A DNA stretch of 64,000 nt from positions 1,097,456 through 1,161,455 of the forward strand of contig NZ_LR733413.1 in assembly GCF_902506345.1 (NCBI RefSeq), in the 5' to 3' direction. The position numbers were made by a program, and so were the translations under genes. The notes beneath the pieces were generated by a model. That model saw nothing but the letters and a program-made list of their open reading frames with translations, had not been told where the DNA came from and ran no database searches. This document shows positions 16,468 through 25,530 of the stretch, in pieces; positions within the stretch are counted from its first letter, which is position 1, and every line of letters starts with the position of its first letter. The stretch is from Flavobacterium sp. 9R. GTDB lineage: Bacteria; Bacteroidota; Bacteroidia; Flavobacteriales; Flavobacteriaceae.

Positions 16468-16932
16468 TTAAGAAGTTTGTTGAGATATAGGACCATATTC
16501 TGGGATTGATCTTAGGAATTCGTATTTTTCATTTTCGAAATCCATTGTGCAATAATAATGATTCAAACCATTGGTTACCATCAAAAATTGGGATTGTAAT
16601 GTCATATTGTATTGTGCAATTTGATCAAAAGTAGCTTGACTTATAGTGATATGTGGAGCTTTACATTCTATTAATGCGTGAATAGCGCCATTAGGATTAA
16701 AAATTACAATATCATAGCGCTTTCGCAAACCATTAACGTGTAGCACTTTTTCTACATTTATTAAGGATTTTGGGTATTTTTTTTCTTGCATCAAAAATTG
16801 AACTACATGCTGACGTACCCATTCTTCAGGAGTAAGAATGATAAACTTTTTACGTATTTCATCAAAAATAGACACTTTATTTTCGCTATTTTTGAATCGG
16901 AAAGAGTAAGAAGGAAAATTAAGTTCTTGCAT
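16468..16932 (-). CDS. Orphan type I restriction HsdR N-terminal-like domain protein
   Basis: A 154-residue stand-alone protein matching the HSDR_N_2 nuclease-like domain. The segment RYDIVIFNPNG followed by HALIECKAP supplies the D...ExK arrangement of PD-(D/E)xK nucleases. No methylase, specificity or helicase partner lies nearby, so this is not a restriction system. Such single-domain proteins are widespread in Bacteroidota next to housekeeping genes, and their role is unknown. The start at 16932 is supported by a TATTTTTG -7 element only five bases upstream, which would put the transcript start at or near the ATG. Confidence 0.85.
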   Translation of the reverse strand: MQELNFPSYSFRFKNSENKVSIFDEIRKKFIILTPEEWVRQHVVQFLMQEKKYPKSLINVEKVLHVNGLRKRYDIVIFNPNGAIHALIECKAPHITISQATFDQIAQYNMTLQSQFLMVTNGLNHYYCTMDFENEKYEFLRSIPEYGPISQQTS

Positions 16933-16936
16933 ACTG

Positions 16937-16944
16937 CAAAAATA
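16937..16944 (-). promoter_or_regulatory. -7 promoter element for the HsdR-N-like gene
   Basis: The minus strand reads TATTTTTG immediately upstream of the ATG at 16932, implying a leaderless or very short leader. It sits inside the possible N-terminal extension to 16992 and argues against that start. Confidence 0.45.
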
Positions 16945-17024
16945 TAAAATTGTTTTAGGTTTTGAGTCTAAAGTTTCACGTTGTTGAAACAAGGCCTGAA
17001 ATTAGAAACTCGAATAAAAATAGA

Positions 17025-18029
17025 ATGGACGAAGTAATAAAGATTGTTAACGATATAAAAGCTGGAAATATTAAACCTATTTATTTTTTAATGGGTGAAG
17101 AACCTTATTATATTGATAAACTATCTGATTATATTGAGGAAACAATTTTAACCGAAGAGGAAAAAGGATTTAATCAAACGGTTTTGTATGGTCGTGATGT
17201 TTCTGTAGAAGATATTGTAAGTACCGCCAAGCGTTATCCAATGATGGCAGAACGTCAAGTGGTGATTGTAAAAGAAGCTCAAGAACTTTCGAGAACCATT
17301 GATAAGTTAGAAAGCTATGCCGAAAATCCAATGCCTACAACCGTTTTGGTGTTTTGTTACAAGTATAAAACACTAGATAAACGAAAAAAAGTCACCAAAG
17401 TTTTGGCTAAAAATGGTTTGGTGTACGAAAGCAAGAAATTGTATGAAAACCAAGTTGGAGATTGGATTAAAAGAGTATTGGCAGGAAAAAAATACGCTAT
17501 CGAACCCAAAGCTTCAGCGATGTTGGTCGAATTTTTAGGTACCGATTTGAGCAGAATCAACAATGAGCTTGAAAAACTTAAAATCATATTGCCTGCTGGA
17601 AGTACCATTACAGCGCATCATATTGAGGAGAATATAGGTTTAAGTAAAGATTTTAATGTTTTTGAATTTCGAAAAGCGATTGGAGAAAGGAATCAACTAA
17701 AAGCGTATACCATTGCCGAGAATTTTGCACAAAATCCCAAAGACAATCCCTTAGTAATGACAACAGGATTGATTTTTAGTTTTTTTGTGCAACTACTCAA
17801 ATATCATGGATTGAAAGATAAAAATCCAAAAAATGTAGCGGCTGTATTAGGTGTTAATCCATATTTCTTAAAAGATTATGATGTGGCGGTTAAAAATTAT
17901 CCGATGAGAAAAGTTAGCCAAATTGTTGGCTCTTTACGAGATATCGATGTAAAAAGCAAAGGAGTAGGAGCCAATGCACTTTCGAATGGTGACTTGCTAA
18001 AAGAAATGTTGTATAAAATTTTCAATTAA
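17025..18029 (+). CDS. holA: DNA polymerase III delta subunit
   Basis: A 334-residue clamp-loader subunit that opens the beta clamp. The N-terminal AAA+-like domain contains IKPIYFLMGEEPYYIDKL, the typical HolA opening, and the central region has FLGTDLSRINNELEKL followed by the helical collar domain at the C-terminus. It lacks a functional Walker A, as expected for delta. The ATG at 17025 starts MDEVIKIV; an earlier in-frame start at 16962 would add 21 residues that overlap the divergent HsdR-N gene region. The pullulanase gene begins 6 bases after the stop. Confidence 0.92.
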   Translation: MDEVIKIVNDIKAGNIKPIYFLMGEEPYYIDKLSDYIEETILTEEEKGFNQTVLYGRDVSVEDIVSTAKRYPMMAERQVVIVKEAQELSRTIDKLESYAENPMPTTVLVFCYKYKTLDKRKKVTKVLAKNGLVYESKKLYENQVGDWIKRVLAGKKYAIEPKASAMLVEFLGTDLSRINNELEKLKIILPAGSTITAHHIEENIGLSKDFNVFEFRKAIGERNQLKAYTIAENFAQNPKDNPLVMTTGLIFSFFVQLLKYHGLKDKNPKNVAAVLGVNPYFLKDYDVAVKNYPMRKVSQIVGSLRDIDVKSKGVGANALSNGDLLKEMLYKIFN

Positions 18030-18035
18030 GTACAT

Positions 18036-20054
18036 ATGACTACTTTATTAAAAAATATCATTTTGAGTATTGGATTACTTTTAATGATGCCCTGGGCTAA
18101 AGCTCAAAATTCTAAAACGAATACTATAAAATACACCTCATTTGATGCTTATCCAGTGTATTTAAAAGAGGATTTAGGGATTACTTATTCTCCCCAAAAG
18201 ACGATTTTAAAGCTGTGGAGTCCTAATGCTGAAGAAGTTCAGTTACATCTTTATGCAAAAGGCAATGGAGGCAATGCTATTGCTACAAAAAATTTAACTT
18301 ACGAAACCAAGACAGGTGTTTGGGTAATCGAATTAAAAGGAGATTACCATAATATCTATTACACTTTACAAGCAAAAAATGAAGGTAAATGGTCTAAAGA
18401 AATGCCCGATCCTTACGCCAAAGGAGTTGGGGTTAACGGTAACCGTGGGCTAATTTTTAATCCAAAAAGTATAAATCCAACAGATTGGAAAAAGGACAAA
18501 CAGCCTGAACTGAAATCTGTTGCTGATATTGTTTTATATGAAGCTCACGTTCGTGATTTTTCTATAGATCCCTCTTCAGGTATCAAAAACAAAGGTAAAT
18601 TTCTTGGTTTAACAGAAACCAACACTAAAAATAGTTATGGCGAAAGTACTGGATTAGATCATCTAAAAGAATTGGGAATTACCCATCTTCATTTGCTTCC
18701 AGTTTTTGATTACAAATCTATTGACGAAGCTACTTTAGATAAGCCACAATACAATTGGGGGTACGATCCACAAAATTATAATGCTCTAGAAGGTTCTTAT
18801 GCAACCGATCCTTTTGATGGGTTGGTGAGGATTAAAGAATATAAAGAAATGGTGCTTGCGTTGCATCAAGCCAATATTCGATTGGTGATGGATGTAGTAT
18901 ATAATCACACTAGCTCCACTGATATTTTTGACCAATTGGTTCCAGGTTATTATTACAGAAATTGGACTGATGGTAAACGTTCCGATGCTTCGGCTTGTGG
19001 AAATGAATTTGCTTCTGACAGAATTATGGCGCGTCAATTCATGCTTTCATCGCTAAAATATTGGGTAAAGGAACATCACGTTGGTGGTTTTCGCTTTGAT
19101 TTGATGGCTATTCATGACATCGAAACTATGAATTTGATTTCAAAAGAACTCAAAAAAATTGACCCCACCATTTTCTTGTACGGAGAAGGCTGGACGGCAG
19201 GAGATTCACCACTTCCTTTCGAGAAAAGAGCCTTGAAAAACCATGTGAAGCAGTTGAATGATATCGCCGTTTTTTCAGATGATATAAGAGATGGGGTAAA
19301 AGGACATTGGTCTAATGTTGAAGATAAAGGATTTGTAAGTGGGAATAAAAATCTCAAAGAAATAGTAGAATTTGGTATCGTTGCTTCTACTAATCATCCA
19401 CAAATAAAGTATGATAAAAGCAGAAGTTATGCACAGTTTCCATATGCTGATAACCCAACTAAAGTTATTGGTTATGTTTCTTGCCACGATAATAATACTT
19501 TGTTTGATAAGCTAAAAATTGCCAATCCTACTGCTTCTGAAAAAGAATTGGTGGTAATGGATAAATTGGCGAATACTATTGTTTTGACTTCTCAAAGTAT
19601 TCCTTTTTTGCATATGGGTGTTGAAATGAAACGTACTAAAAAAGGAGTTGAGAATTCCTATAATTCCCCAGATAGTATTAACAAAATCGATTGGAATTGG
19701 AAACATGAAAACAAAGAATTGTATCACTATTATAAAAATTTAGTAGCACTTCGTAAAGCGCATCCCGCTTTTAAAATGACTACAGAAAAAATGATACAAC
19801 AGCATTTGGATTTTTTAAGTACAAATGATCCTCTATTAGTAGGCTATACATTAAAAAATTATGCCAATGGTGATGCTTGGAAAAATATAAGAGTATATTA
19901 TAATGGTGATACTGTTGAAAAAACAAGTGCATTGGAAGGAACTTGGACAATTTCTTGTAATGGTGAAGCAATTTCTCTAAAATCAGGGGAGAATACTCAA
20001 AATCAAACCGTCACTATACCTGCTCATAGCGCAATGATTTTATATCAGGAATAA
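18036..20054 (+). CDS. pulA: Secreted type I pullulanase
   Basis: A 672-residue GH13 debranching enzyme that cleaves alpha-1,6 bonds in pullulan and branched glucans. A signal peptide covers about residues 1-24. An N-terminal CBM48-like beta domain precedes the catalytic barrel, which has the pullulanase signature YNWGYDP (239-245), DVVYNHT, the nucleophile D355 in GFRFDLM and the acid/base E384 in YGEGWT. A C-terminal beta domain closes the protein. Unlike cytoplasmic Firmicutes pullulanases it carries a signal peptide, so it acts in the periplasm or outside. It is co-directional with holA but functionally unrelated. No SusC/SusD pair lies nearby. Confidence 0.95.
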   Translation: MTTLLKNIILSIGLLLMMPWAKAQNSKTNTIKYTSFDAYPVYLKEDLGITYSPQKTILKLWSPNAEEVQLHLYAKGNGGNAIATKNLTYETKTGVWVIELKGDYHNIYYTLQAKNEGKWSKEMPDPYAKGVGVNGNRGLIFNPKSINPTDWKKDKQPELKSVADIVLYEAHVRDFSIDPSSGIKNKGKFLGLTETNTKNSYGESTGLDHLKELGITHLHLLPVFDYKSIDEATLDKPQYNWGYDPQNYNALEGSYATDPFDGLVRIKEYKEMVLALHQANIRLVMDVVYNHTSSTDIFDQLVPGYYYRNWTDGKRSDASACGNEFASDRIMARQFMLSSLKYWVKEHHVGGFRFDLMAIHDIETMNLISKELKKIDPTIFLYGEGWTAGDSPLPFEKRALKNHVKQLNDIAVFSDDIRDGVKGHWSNVEDKGFVSGNKNLKEIVEFGIVASTNHPQIKYDKSRSYAQFPYADNPTKVIGYVSCHDNNTLFDKLKIANPTASEKELVVMDKLANTIVLTSQSIPFLHMGVEMKRTKKGVENSYNSPDSINKIDWNWKHENKELYHYYKNLVALRKAHPAFKMTTEKMIQQHLDFLSTNDPLLVGYTLKNYANGDAWKNIRVYYNGDTVEKTSALEGTWTISCNGEAISLKSGENTQNQTVTIPAHSAMILYQE

Positions 20055-20085
20055 GAATTTTGTTCCAAAATCTATAAAAAATAAC

Positions 20086-20093
20086 GATATTTG
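20086..20093 (+). promoter_or_regulatory. Near-consensus -7 promoter element
   Basis: GATATTTG differs from TAnnTTTG at its first base and lies 32 bases before the 60-residue membrane protein gene. TTG occurs at 20060-20062, a slightly long spacing of 23. Confidence 0.3.
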
Positions 20094-20124
20094 CAGTTCC
20101 GAAAAAAAATAAAATACCACGATT

Positions 20125-20307
20125 ATGGGAATGAATAAAAATACCATCTTAGGATGGGCTACATTTATAATGATTTTAATGGGATTATTACTTATAGCAT
20201 TGGGGGCTTTTCGCTACAGAGACGTATCTGGATGGGGATTTGCAGCGGTTGGAATTGGATTTTTAGCCAATGCTTGGGTTTTTAGCTCTTTGAAAGGACG
20301 TGTATAA
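20125..20307 (+). CDS. Small two-helix membrane protein (CAL67264-like)
   Basis: A 60-residue protein with two transmembrane helices (about 8-28 and 38-56) joined by a short polar turn RYRDVSGWG, and a basic SLKGRV end. It matches my memory of the flavobacterial family named after Gramella CAL67264, which is often found beside EttA. The gene ends 25 bases before ettA, so the two are likely co-transcribed. Function is unknown; conserved linkage to a ribosome-associated ATPase may be coincidental. Confidence 0.8.
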   Translation: MGMNKNTILGWATFIMILMGLLLIALGAFRYRDVSGWGFAAVGIGFLANAWVFSSLKGRV

Positions 20308-20332
20308 AACAATAAACAAATAAACTTAAAAT

Positions 20333-22027
20333 ATGTCAGACGATAAGAAGGTCATTTTCTCGATGCAGAAATTGAGCAAAACCTATCAAGGTGCAGATAA
20401 ACCGGTATTAAAAAACATCTATTTGAGTTTCTTTTATGGAGCCAAAATTGGTATTTTGGGTCTTAATGGCTCTGGTAAATCTTCTCTTTTAAAAATTATT
20501 GCTGGAGTTGATAAAAATTATCAAGGGGATGTTGTTTTTCAACCTGGCTATACCGTTGGTTATTTAGAGCAAGAACCAATTTTGGATGATTCCAAAACAG
20601 TAATTGAGATTGTTCGTGAAGGAGTTGCTGAAACTATGGCAGTTCTTGAAGAATACAACCAAATCAATGACTTGTTTGGTCTTGAAGAAAACTATTCTGA
20701 TCCAGACAAAATGGACAAGTTAATGGATCGTCAAGCTGCTTTACAAGACAAAATCGATGCTTTAGGTGCTTGGGAAATCGATACCAAATTAGAGATCGCC
20801 ATGGATGCTTTACGTACTCCTGAAGGTGATACACCAATCAAAAATCTTTCAGGTGGAGAGCGTCGTCGTGTAGCTTTATGTCGTTTGTTATTACAGCAAC
20901 CAGATGTATTGCTTTTAGATGAGCCAACCAACCACTTAGATGCCGAATCTGTATTGTGGTTAGAACAACATTTAGCACAATATGCAGGAACTGTAATTGC
21001 AGTGACACACGACCGTTATTTCTTGGATAATGTGGCAGGTTGGATTTTGGAATTAGATCGTGGAGAAGGTATTCCTTGGAAAGGAAACTATTCTTCTTGG
21101 TTGGATCAAAAATCGAATCGTATGGCTCAAGAAGAAAAAGTGGCTTCTAAACGTAGAAAGACTTTAGAGCGTGAGTTGGACTGGGTACGTCAAGGTGCAA
21201 AAGGTCGTCAAACCAAGCAAAAAGCGCGTTTGCAGAACTACGACAAACTTTTGAATGAAGACCAAAAACAATTAGATGAAAAATTAGAAATCTATATTCC
21301 AAATGGTCCTCGTTTAGGAACTAATGTGATTGAAGCGAAAAATGTTGCCAAAGCTTTTGGAGAAAAGCTTTTATACGACAACTTGAACTTTACTTTGCCT
21401 CAAGCAGGAATTGTTGGAATTATCGGTCCGAATGGAGCTGGTAAATCAACTATTTTCAAAATGATTATGGGTGAACAACAAACGGATAGCGGTGAATTTA
21501 CTGTTGGAGAAACCGTAAAAATCGCTTATGTTGACCAATCGCATTCAAATATAGATCCAAATAAATCGATTTGGGAAAATTTTGCCGATGGACAAGAATT
21601 GATTATGATGGGGGGTAAGCAAGTGAATTCTAGAGCTTATTTGTCACGTTTCAACTTTGGAGGGGGCGAGCAAAACAAGAAAGTATCAATGCTTTCTGGT
21701 GGAGAACGCAATCGCTTACACCTAGCGATGACTTTGAAAGAAGAAGGTAACGTTTTGCTTTTAGATGAGCCTACGAATGATTTGGACGTAAATACGTTAC
21801 GTGCACTTGAAGAAGGTTTAGAGAATTTTGCTGGTTGTGCCGTAGTTATTTCGCACGATAGATGGTTCTTAGATAGAATTTGTACACACATTTTAGCGTT
21901 TGAAGGCGATTCAGAAGTGTATTTCTTCGAAGGTAGTTTCTCTGATTATGAAGAAAACAAAAAGAAACGTTTAGGTGGCGATTTGACCCCAAAACGTTTG
22001 AAATACAGAAAATTGATTAGAGGATAA
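20333..22027 (+). CDS. ettA: Energy-dependent translational throttle protein EttA
   Basis: A 564-residue ABC-F ATPase with two nucleotide-binding domains and no membrane segments. NBD1 has GLNGSGKS (43-50), LSGGERRRV and LDEPTNHLD. A basic inter-domain linker (KRRKTLERELDWVRQGAKGRQ) contains the P-site tRNA-interaction motif region. NBD2 has GPNGAGKST, LSGGERNRLH and LDEPTNDLD. It binds the ribosomal E site and gates entry into elongation according to ADP/ATP. The length matches EttA rather than Uup or antibiotic-resistance ABC-F proteins. A strong terminator follows. Confidence 0.95.
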   Translation: MSDDKKVIFSMQKLSKTYQGADKPVLKNIYLSFFYGAKIGILGLNGSGKSSLLKIIAGVDKNYQGDVVFQPGYTVGYLEQEPILDDSKTVIEIVREGVAETMAVLEEYNQINDLFGLEENYSDPDKMDKLMDRQAALQDKIDALGAWEIDTKLEIAMDALRTPEGDTPIKNLSGGERRRVALCRLLLQQPDVLLLDEPTNHLDAESVLWLEQHLAQYAGTVIAVTHDRYFLDNVAGWILELDRGEGIPWKGNYSSWLDQKSNRMAQEEKVASKRRKTLERELDWVRQGAKGRQTKQKARLQNYDKLLNEDQKQLDEKLEIYIPNGPRLGTNVIEAKNVAKAFGEKLLYDNLNFTLPQAGIVGIIGPNGAGKSTIFKMIMGEQQTDSGEFTVGETVKIAYVDQSHSNIDPNKSIWENFADGQELIMMGGKQVNSRAYLSRFNFGGGEQNKKVSMLSGGERNRLHLAMTLKEEGNVLLLDEPTNDLDVNTLRALEEGLENFAGCAVVISHDRWFLDRICTHILAFEGDSEVYFFEGSFSDYEENKKKRLGGDLTPKRLKYRKLIRG

Positions 22028-22048
22028 AACTAATCAACAATTTTTTCA

Positions 22049-22087
22049 ATCCACTATCTACTCTTGAAGTAGGTAGTGGATTTTTTT
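22049..22087 (+). terminator. Terminator of ettA
   Basis: ATCCACTATCTAC pairs (one mismatch) with GTAGGTAGTGGAT across a short CTTGAA-type loop, followed by seven T residues. Confidence 0.85.
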
Positions 22088-22241
22088 ATGCTGATATTTT
22101 ATTTTCTATTGTAAAAAATATTTCGTTTTTAATTAATAGTTTTTTCTTATTTTGGTAAAGTATTTATTTAGAACTCAATAAAGAAAATGTTTGGTGATTG
22201 ATACTAATGAGTTCAAAGAAAATAAATCCTCAGTTTAATTT

Positions 22242-22784
22242 ATGATTATAGCAAATTTACCCAAACAACCGCCATTATTTATTTCCTATTTGAAGGTGGG
22301 TAAATTGTTGTATTATTCTTTGATTCTTTTTGTTCTTGAAGCTTGGTTTTATGGTGTGCAATTGCGCTATGCTTTGTTACATCAAGGTTTGTTGTTAATC
22401 ATTTTATGGATAGCATGTTTCTTGTTCTCCTTTTTCCATATTTTTTTGGTCTTAGCGGATGGTTGGTCTCGTTTTCAAAACTATAAAAGAGCCAAAGATC
22501 AGTTTTTTATCCACGGATTTAACAGACGTATTTGTGATACCTATATCATCTCAAAATGCCAACGGATGGCTGCACTCGTAGCTGCTGAAGAGTTAGGATT
22601 GGAAAAACAAGTAATGGAATATTATACACAAAAAGGAGTAAAATGGTATCATTTTATCCCTTATTTTATGGTAAATGATCCTTTGTTTCTATTTAAAAAG
22701 AAGTTTTGGAATCGTACTTTTTTGGAACCAAGTTATCGTTCTAAGTTTAATTTCAACACAATCCAAATGAACATTTCGCAATAA
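22242..22784 (+). CDS. Membrane protein of unknown function, first gene of an ABC exporter operon
   Basis: A 180-residue protein with two to three hydrophobic helices in the first 75 residues (YYSLILFVLEAWFYG and GLLLIILWIACFLFSFFHIFL) and a soluble basic C-terminal part. I do not recognise the family. Its TAA overlaps the start of the ABC ATPase gene by one base (TAATG at 22782-22786), which points to translational coupling and a role in the same export complex, perhaps as an accessory or immunity component. A near-consensus TATTTTGG lies upstream. Confidence 0.72.
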   Translation: MIIANLPKQPPLFISYLKVGKLLYYSLILFVLEAWFYGVQLRYALLHQGLLLIILWIACFLFSFFHIFLVLADGWSRFQNYKRAKDQFFIHGFNRRICDTYIISKCQRMAALVAAEELGLEKQVMEYYTQKGVKWYHFIPYFMVNDPLFLFKKKFWNRTFLEPSYRSKFNFNTIQMNISQ

Positions 22785-23626
22785 TGGATGTACAAAATAT
22801 TTACAAATCGTATGGTAATTTAGAAGTACTTCGCGGGGTTTCTATGCATTGTGCACCAGGTGAAATGGTTGGTTTGTTGGGGGCCAATGGTGCAGGAAAG
22901 ACAACTTTATTCAAAATTATTTTTGGACTCATTCAACCAGATAGTGGGACGGTAACCTTGCCTCAACATCACGCAAAACCATTGGGTGGAATTATCGAAA
23001 AGCCAGGTCTTTATGAATACCTTTCAGCGGCAGAAAATATCAAGTTGTTTGCTGGTTTGCAAGGGATAAAAGCGACCACTGCTTTTGTTAATGAATGCCT
23101 TTTACAAGTGGGACTTGATGCTAAACGTAAAGATCCTGTAAGTCGTTTTTCAATGGGAATGAAGCAAAGGTTGGCTATTGCAATAGCATTGTTAAATCAG
23201 CCAGCGGTTTTGGTTTTAGATGAACCTTTTAATGGGTTAGACCCAGTAGGAGTGGCTGCTTTGCGTGATTTGATATTAGAGCTCTGTGAAGAAAAAAAAC
23301 TAGCCATTATTTTATCCTCTCATATCACTGAAGAATTGGCCAAATGCTGCCACCGTTTGTATGTGCTCAAAGGTGGTGAAATGATTCACAGTGGTCCTAC
23401 CCAAGACATTCTTTCAACTCATACCATTGGATATGCTCTGTATGGAAAAGGAATAAGTAGTGCACAAGCCCTAAAAAACTATTCATTCAAGATACGAGGT
23501 CAAATGGTGTGGGTAGCCATTGACTCAGATAAAATTAGCAAACTACTGCAAGATTTACTTATTGAAGGTATTAGTGTAGAATCTTGTATTCCTGATTACA
23601 GTATGAAAGAACTTTTTGAAATATAG
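22784..23626 (+). CDS. ABC transporter ATP-binding protein
   Basis: A 280-residue nucleotide-binding subunit of a two-component ABC exporter. It has Walker A GANGAGKTT near residues 33-41, signature FSMGMKQRL, Walker B VLVLDEPFNGLDP and switch His in SSHITEE. The C-terminal extension after about residue 215 is typical of NatA/CcmA-like or bacteriocin-export ATPases. It starts on the last base of the upstream gene and ends 2 bases before the permease gene. The substrate is unknown. Confidence 0.92.
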   Translation: MDVQNIYKSYGNLEVLRGVSMHCAPGEMVGLLGANGAGKTTLFKIIFGLIQPDSGTVTLPQHHAKPLGGIIEKPGLYEYLSAAENIKLFAGLQGIKATTAFVNECLLQVGLDAKRKDPVSRFSMGMKQRLAIAIALLNQPAVLVLDEPFNGLDPVGVAALRDLILELCEEKKLAIILSSHITEELAKCCHRLYVLKGGEMIHSGPTQDILSTHTIGYALYGKGISSAQALKNYSFKIRGQMVWVAIDSDKISKLLQDLLIEGISVESCIPDYSMKELFEI

Positions 23627-23628
23627 GT

Positions 23629-24462
23629 ATGATGTGGCAGTTAATGAGAATTGAATGGTTTAAACTTTTTAAACAGCAAAGAACCTATTGGGCATTGGCC
23701 GCCATTTTGATCATCGAAGGATTGGTTTTGGTGGGAGCTTATTTTCAAGGGACAGAAATCATAGAATTGTTATTGGAAAACCTTCGAAAATCCTTTTATT
23801 TTAAAGGAAAACTGTTGAATGGTAATCTAATGATTTATCTGTTATTGAATACACTTTGGTTTCATTTGCCTTTGATTTTGATGATTTTGGTATCTGGAAT
23901 GATGACCACAGAATATAAAGACAAAACACTTCAAGCTACCTTTTTGCAACCTGTGAAAAAAGTGAGTTTTATCCTGTCTAAATATTTGGTTGCATTGCAA
24001 CTAACGATTCTTGTTTTGTCTTTTCTTGCTTTAACTTCTGTTTTGCTGTCTAATATGCTTTTTGGACAAGGTGATTTGATTGTGTATTTAGAATCACTTA
24101 ATTTTTTCACTAATGAAGAAGCGAAGGAGCGTATTCTTTTTGCCTTTATTTCTGGAGGTTTTTCAATGTTGTTTTATACAGTGGTGAGTATGACATTGGC
24201 AATCATTATAAAAGAAGCCACAGCCACTTGGATTGCGGCTACTTTTTTTCTGGTTTTTACTAATTTATTGCTAAAAATAGATTTAAATTCTACTTTCTTA
24301 AACCAGTGGGCTTATGTAAAACTAATTGACAGTTGGCAATACTTTTTTTATCCTGAAGTGGAATGGGAGCAAGTAAGTTTTAATACTGTTTTATTGTTCA
24401 TTTATACAGTAGCAACGGCACTTTTTGGTAGTTATTTATTCATTAAAAAAGACCTAGAATAA
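23629..24462 (+). CDS. ABC transporter permease
   Basis: A 277-residue ABC-2-type permease with about six transmembrane helices. It opens with the amphipathic MRIEWFKLFKQQRTYW elbow common to ABC2_membrane proteins, followed by helices near 20-40, 75-95, 110-135, 165-185, 190-210 and 250-270. It forms a transport complex with the ATPase just upstream. Its stop overlaps the start of the LolA-like gene by one base (TAATG), so all four genes of the cluster are coupled. Confidence 0.9.
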   Translation: MMWQLMRIEWFKLFKQQRTYWALAAILIIEGLVLVGAYFQGTEIIELLLENLRKSFYFKGKLLNGNLMIYLLLNTLWFHLPLILMILVSGMMTTEYKDKTLQATFLQPVKKVSFILSKYLVALQLTILVLSFLALTSVLLSNMLFGQGDLIVYLESLNFFTNEEAKERILFAFISGGFSMLFYTVVSMTLAIIIKEATATWIAATFFLVFTNLLLKIDLNSTFLNQWAYVKLIDSWQYFFYPEVEWEQVSFNTVLLFIYTVATALFGSYLFIKKDLE

Positions 24463-25121
24463 TGCAGAAGTATTTTTTCATTGCCCTTTTTGTCATTACT
24501 AGCTTTACTTGTTTTTCACAACAAATAGACAAAGATTTTTTGTTGTTAAAGCAACGAATGGATTCTGTATCTTCTTTCACTGCGAAATTGGTCTTGGACG
24601 TTGATATTTCTTTTATTAATATGCCAACAAAGCAAGCAACATTAAACTATAATCGTGGTAAGAGAATGAAAATTGATGCAAAAGATTTTGTGCTTTTGCC
24701 CAAAAGAGGATTGGATTTTTCACTTAACAGTCTAACGGAATATCCTTATATCACTGTTGATAGGGGAAAAGAAGTAAAAAACGGCAGACTCTGTAAAGTC
24801 CTTAACATTATTCCCACAGATCCTAAAGCCGATTTTTCGATAGCTACTGTATGGTTGGACCAAAAAGCGAAACGTTTGCATACCACTGAAATCAATACCA
24901 AAAAAGATGGCGCGTATCAAATGGCGTTGGAGTATCAAAAAGCAAAAGACGTTTTACCTCAAAAAGTTGAAGTGAGTTTTGAAATTGAAAAATTAAAAAT
25001 TCCCGTTAATTTTCTAGGAAAAGGTTCTTCCATTGACCGTAAAAAGATGAAAGCTACTGCTGTTAAAAAAGGTAAAATATACCTATTATTGAGTTATGCT
25101 TCCATAAAAATGGCTGTTTAA
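24462..25121 (+). CDS. LolA-like periplasmic protein
   Basis: A 219-residue exported protein. A signal peptide (KYFFIALFVITSFTCFS) is followed by a domain that begins DFLLLKQRMDSVSSFTAKL and runs as an antiparallel beta sheet, resembling the outer-membrane lipoprotein carrier LolA and similar cradle-shaped proteins. The resemblance is in pattern, not in a diagnostic motif. As the last gene of a coupled ABC exporter operon it may accept a hydrophobic or lipidated substrate from the permease. The housekeeping lolA of the organism may lie elsewhere. Confidence 0.75.
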   Translation: MQKYFFIALFVITSFTCFSQQIDKDFLLLKQRMDSVSSFTAKLVLDVDISFINMPTKQATLNYNRGKRMKIDAKDFVLLPKRGLDFSLNSLTEYPYITVDRGKEVKNGRLCKVLNIIPTDPKADFSIATVWLDQKAKRLHTTEINTKKDGAYQMALEYQKAKDVLPQKVEVSFEIEKLKIPVNFLGKGSSIDRKKMKATAVKKGKIYLLLSYASIKMAV

Positions 25122-25167
25122 CATCTTCTGAAGATTTGCTTTATTTCCGAATAGAAAATAGTTTAGT

Positions 25168-25389
25168 TTAATCTTTCATTTTTGGTTGATCTTCATACCA
25201 ATCATTAAAGGTTTTCGAGGTAGTAGTCATACTTTTCAGTACTCGATACACCATCAAAACAATTAAAAAATTACCAATTATGAACAAAATATTCATAATC
25301 GTAAAAGAAGTTTCAAATTGACAAAAGGCAATTGTGAAAATTAAAAATGAAACAGTTATTACTCCAGTTAAAAAGGCTAAGTTTTTCAT
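25168..25389 (-). CDS. Small membrane protein of unknown function
   Basis: A 73-residue protein with two hydrophobic helices (about 4-24 and 30-52) and a polar tail SKTFNDWYEDQPKMKD. The regular layout and the acidic WYEDQP tail look like a real small flavobacterial membrane protein. It is convergent with the ABC exporter operon and 141 bases before the MsbA-type gene stop. Function is not predictable. Confidence 0.65.
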   Translation of the reverse strand: MKNLAFLTGVITVSFLIFTIAFCQFETSFTIMNILFIIGNFLIVLMVYRVLKSMTTTSKTFNDWYEDQPKMKD

Positions 25390-25530
25390 TTTGTTACAAA
25401 TTAAAAATGTTATCGTTGCGTTGATTTTAACGAATCAAAATTCGTATAATCAATTGTTTTTCAAGTGATAACATTTGTTAATTTGTAGTGAAATTTTTAA
25501 ATCGAAATATAAACCTTTTTTGAAGTTTTT

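Noticed and set aside
16468..16932. A type I restriction system
   Set aside because: Only the HsdR N-terminal-like domain is present; no methylase, specificity or helicase genes lie nearby.
25123..25136. ATCTTC/GAAGAT palindrome after the LolA-like gene as a terminator
   Set aside because: The arms leave almost no loop and no T run follows.
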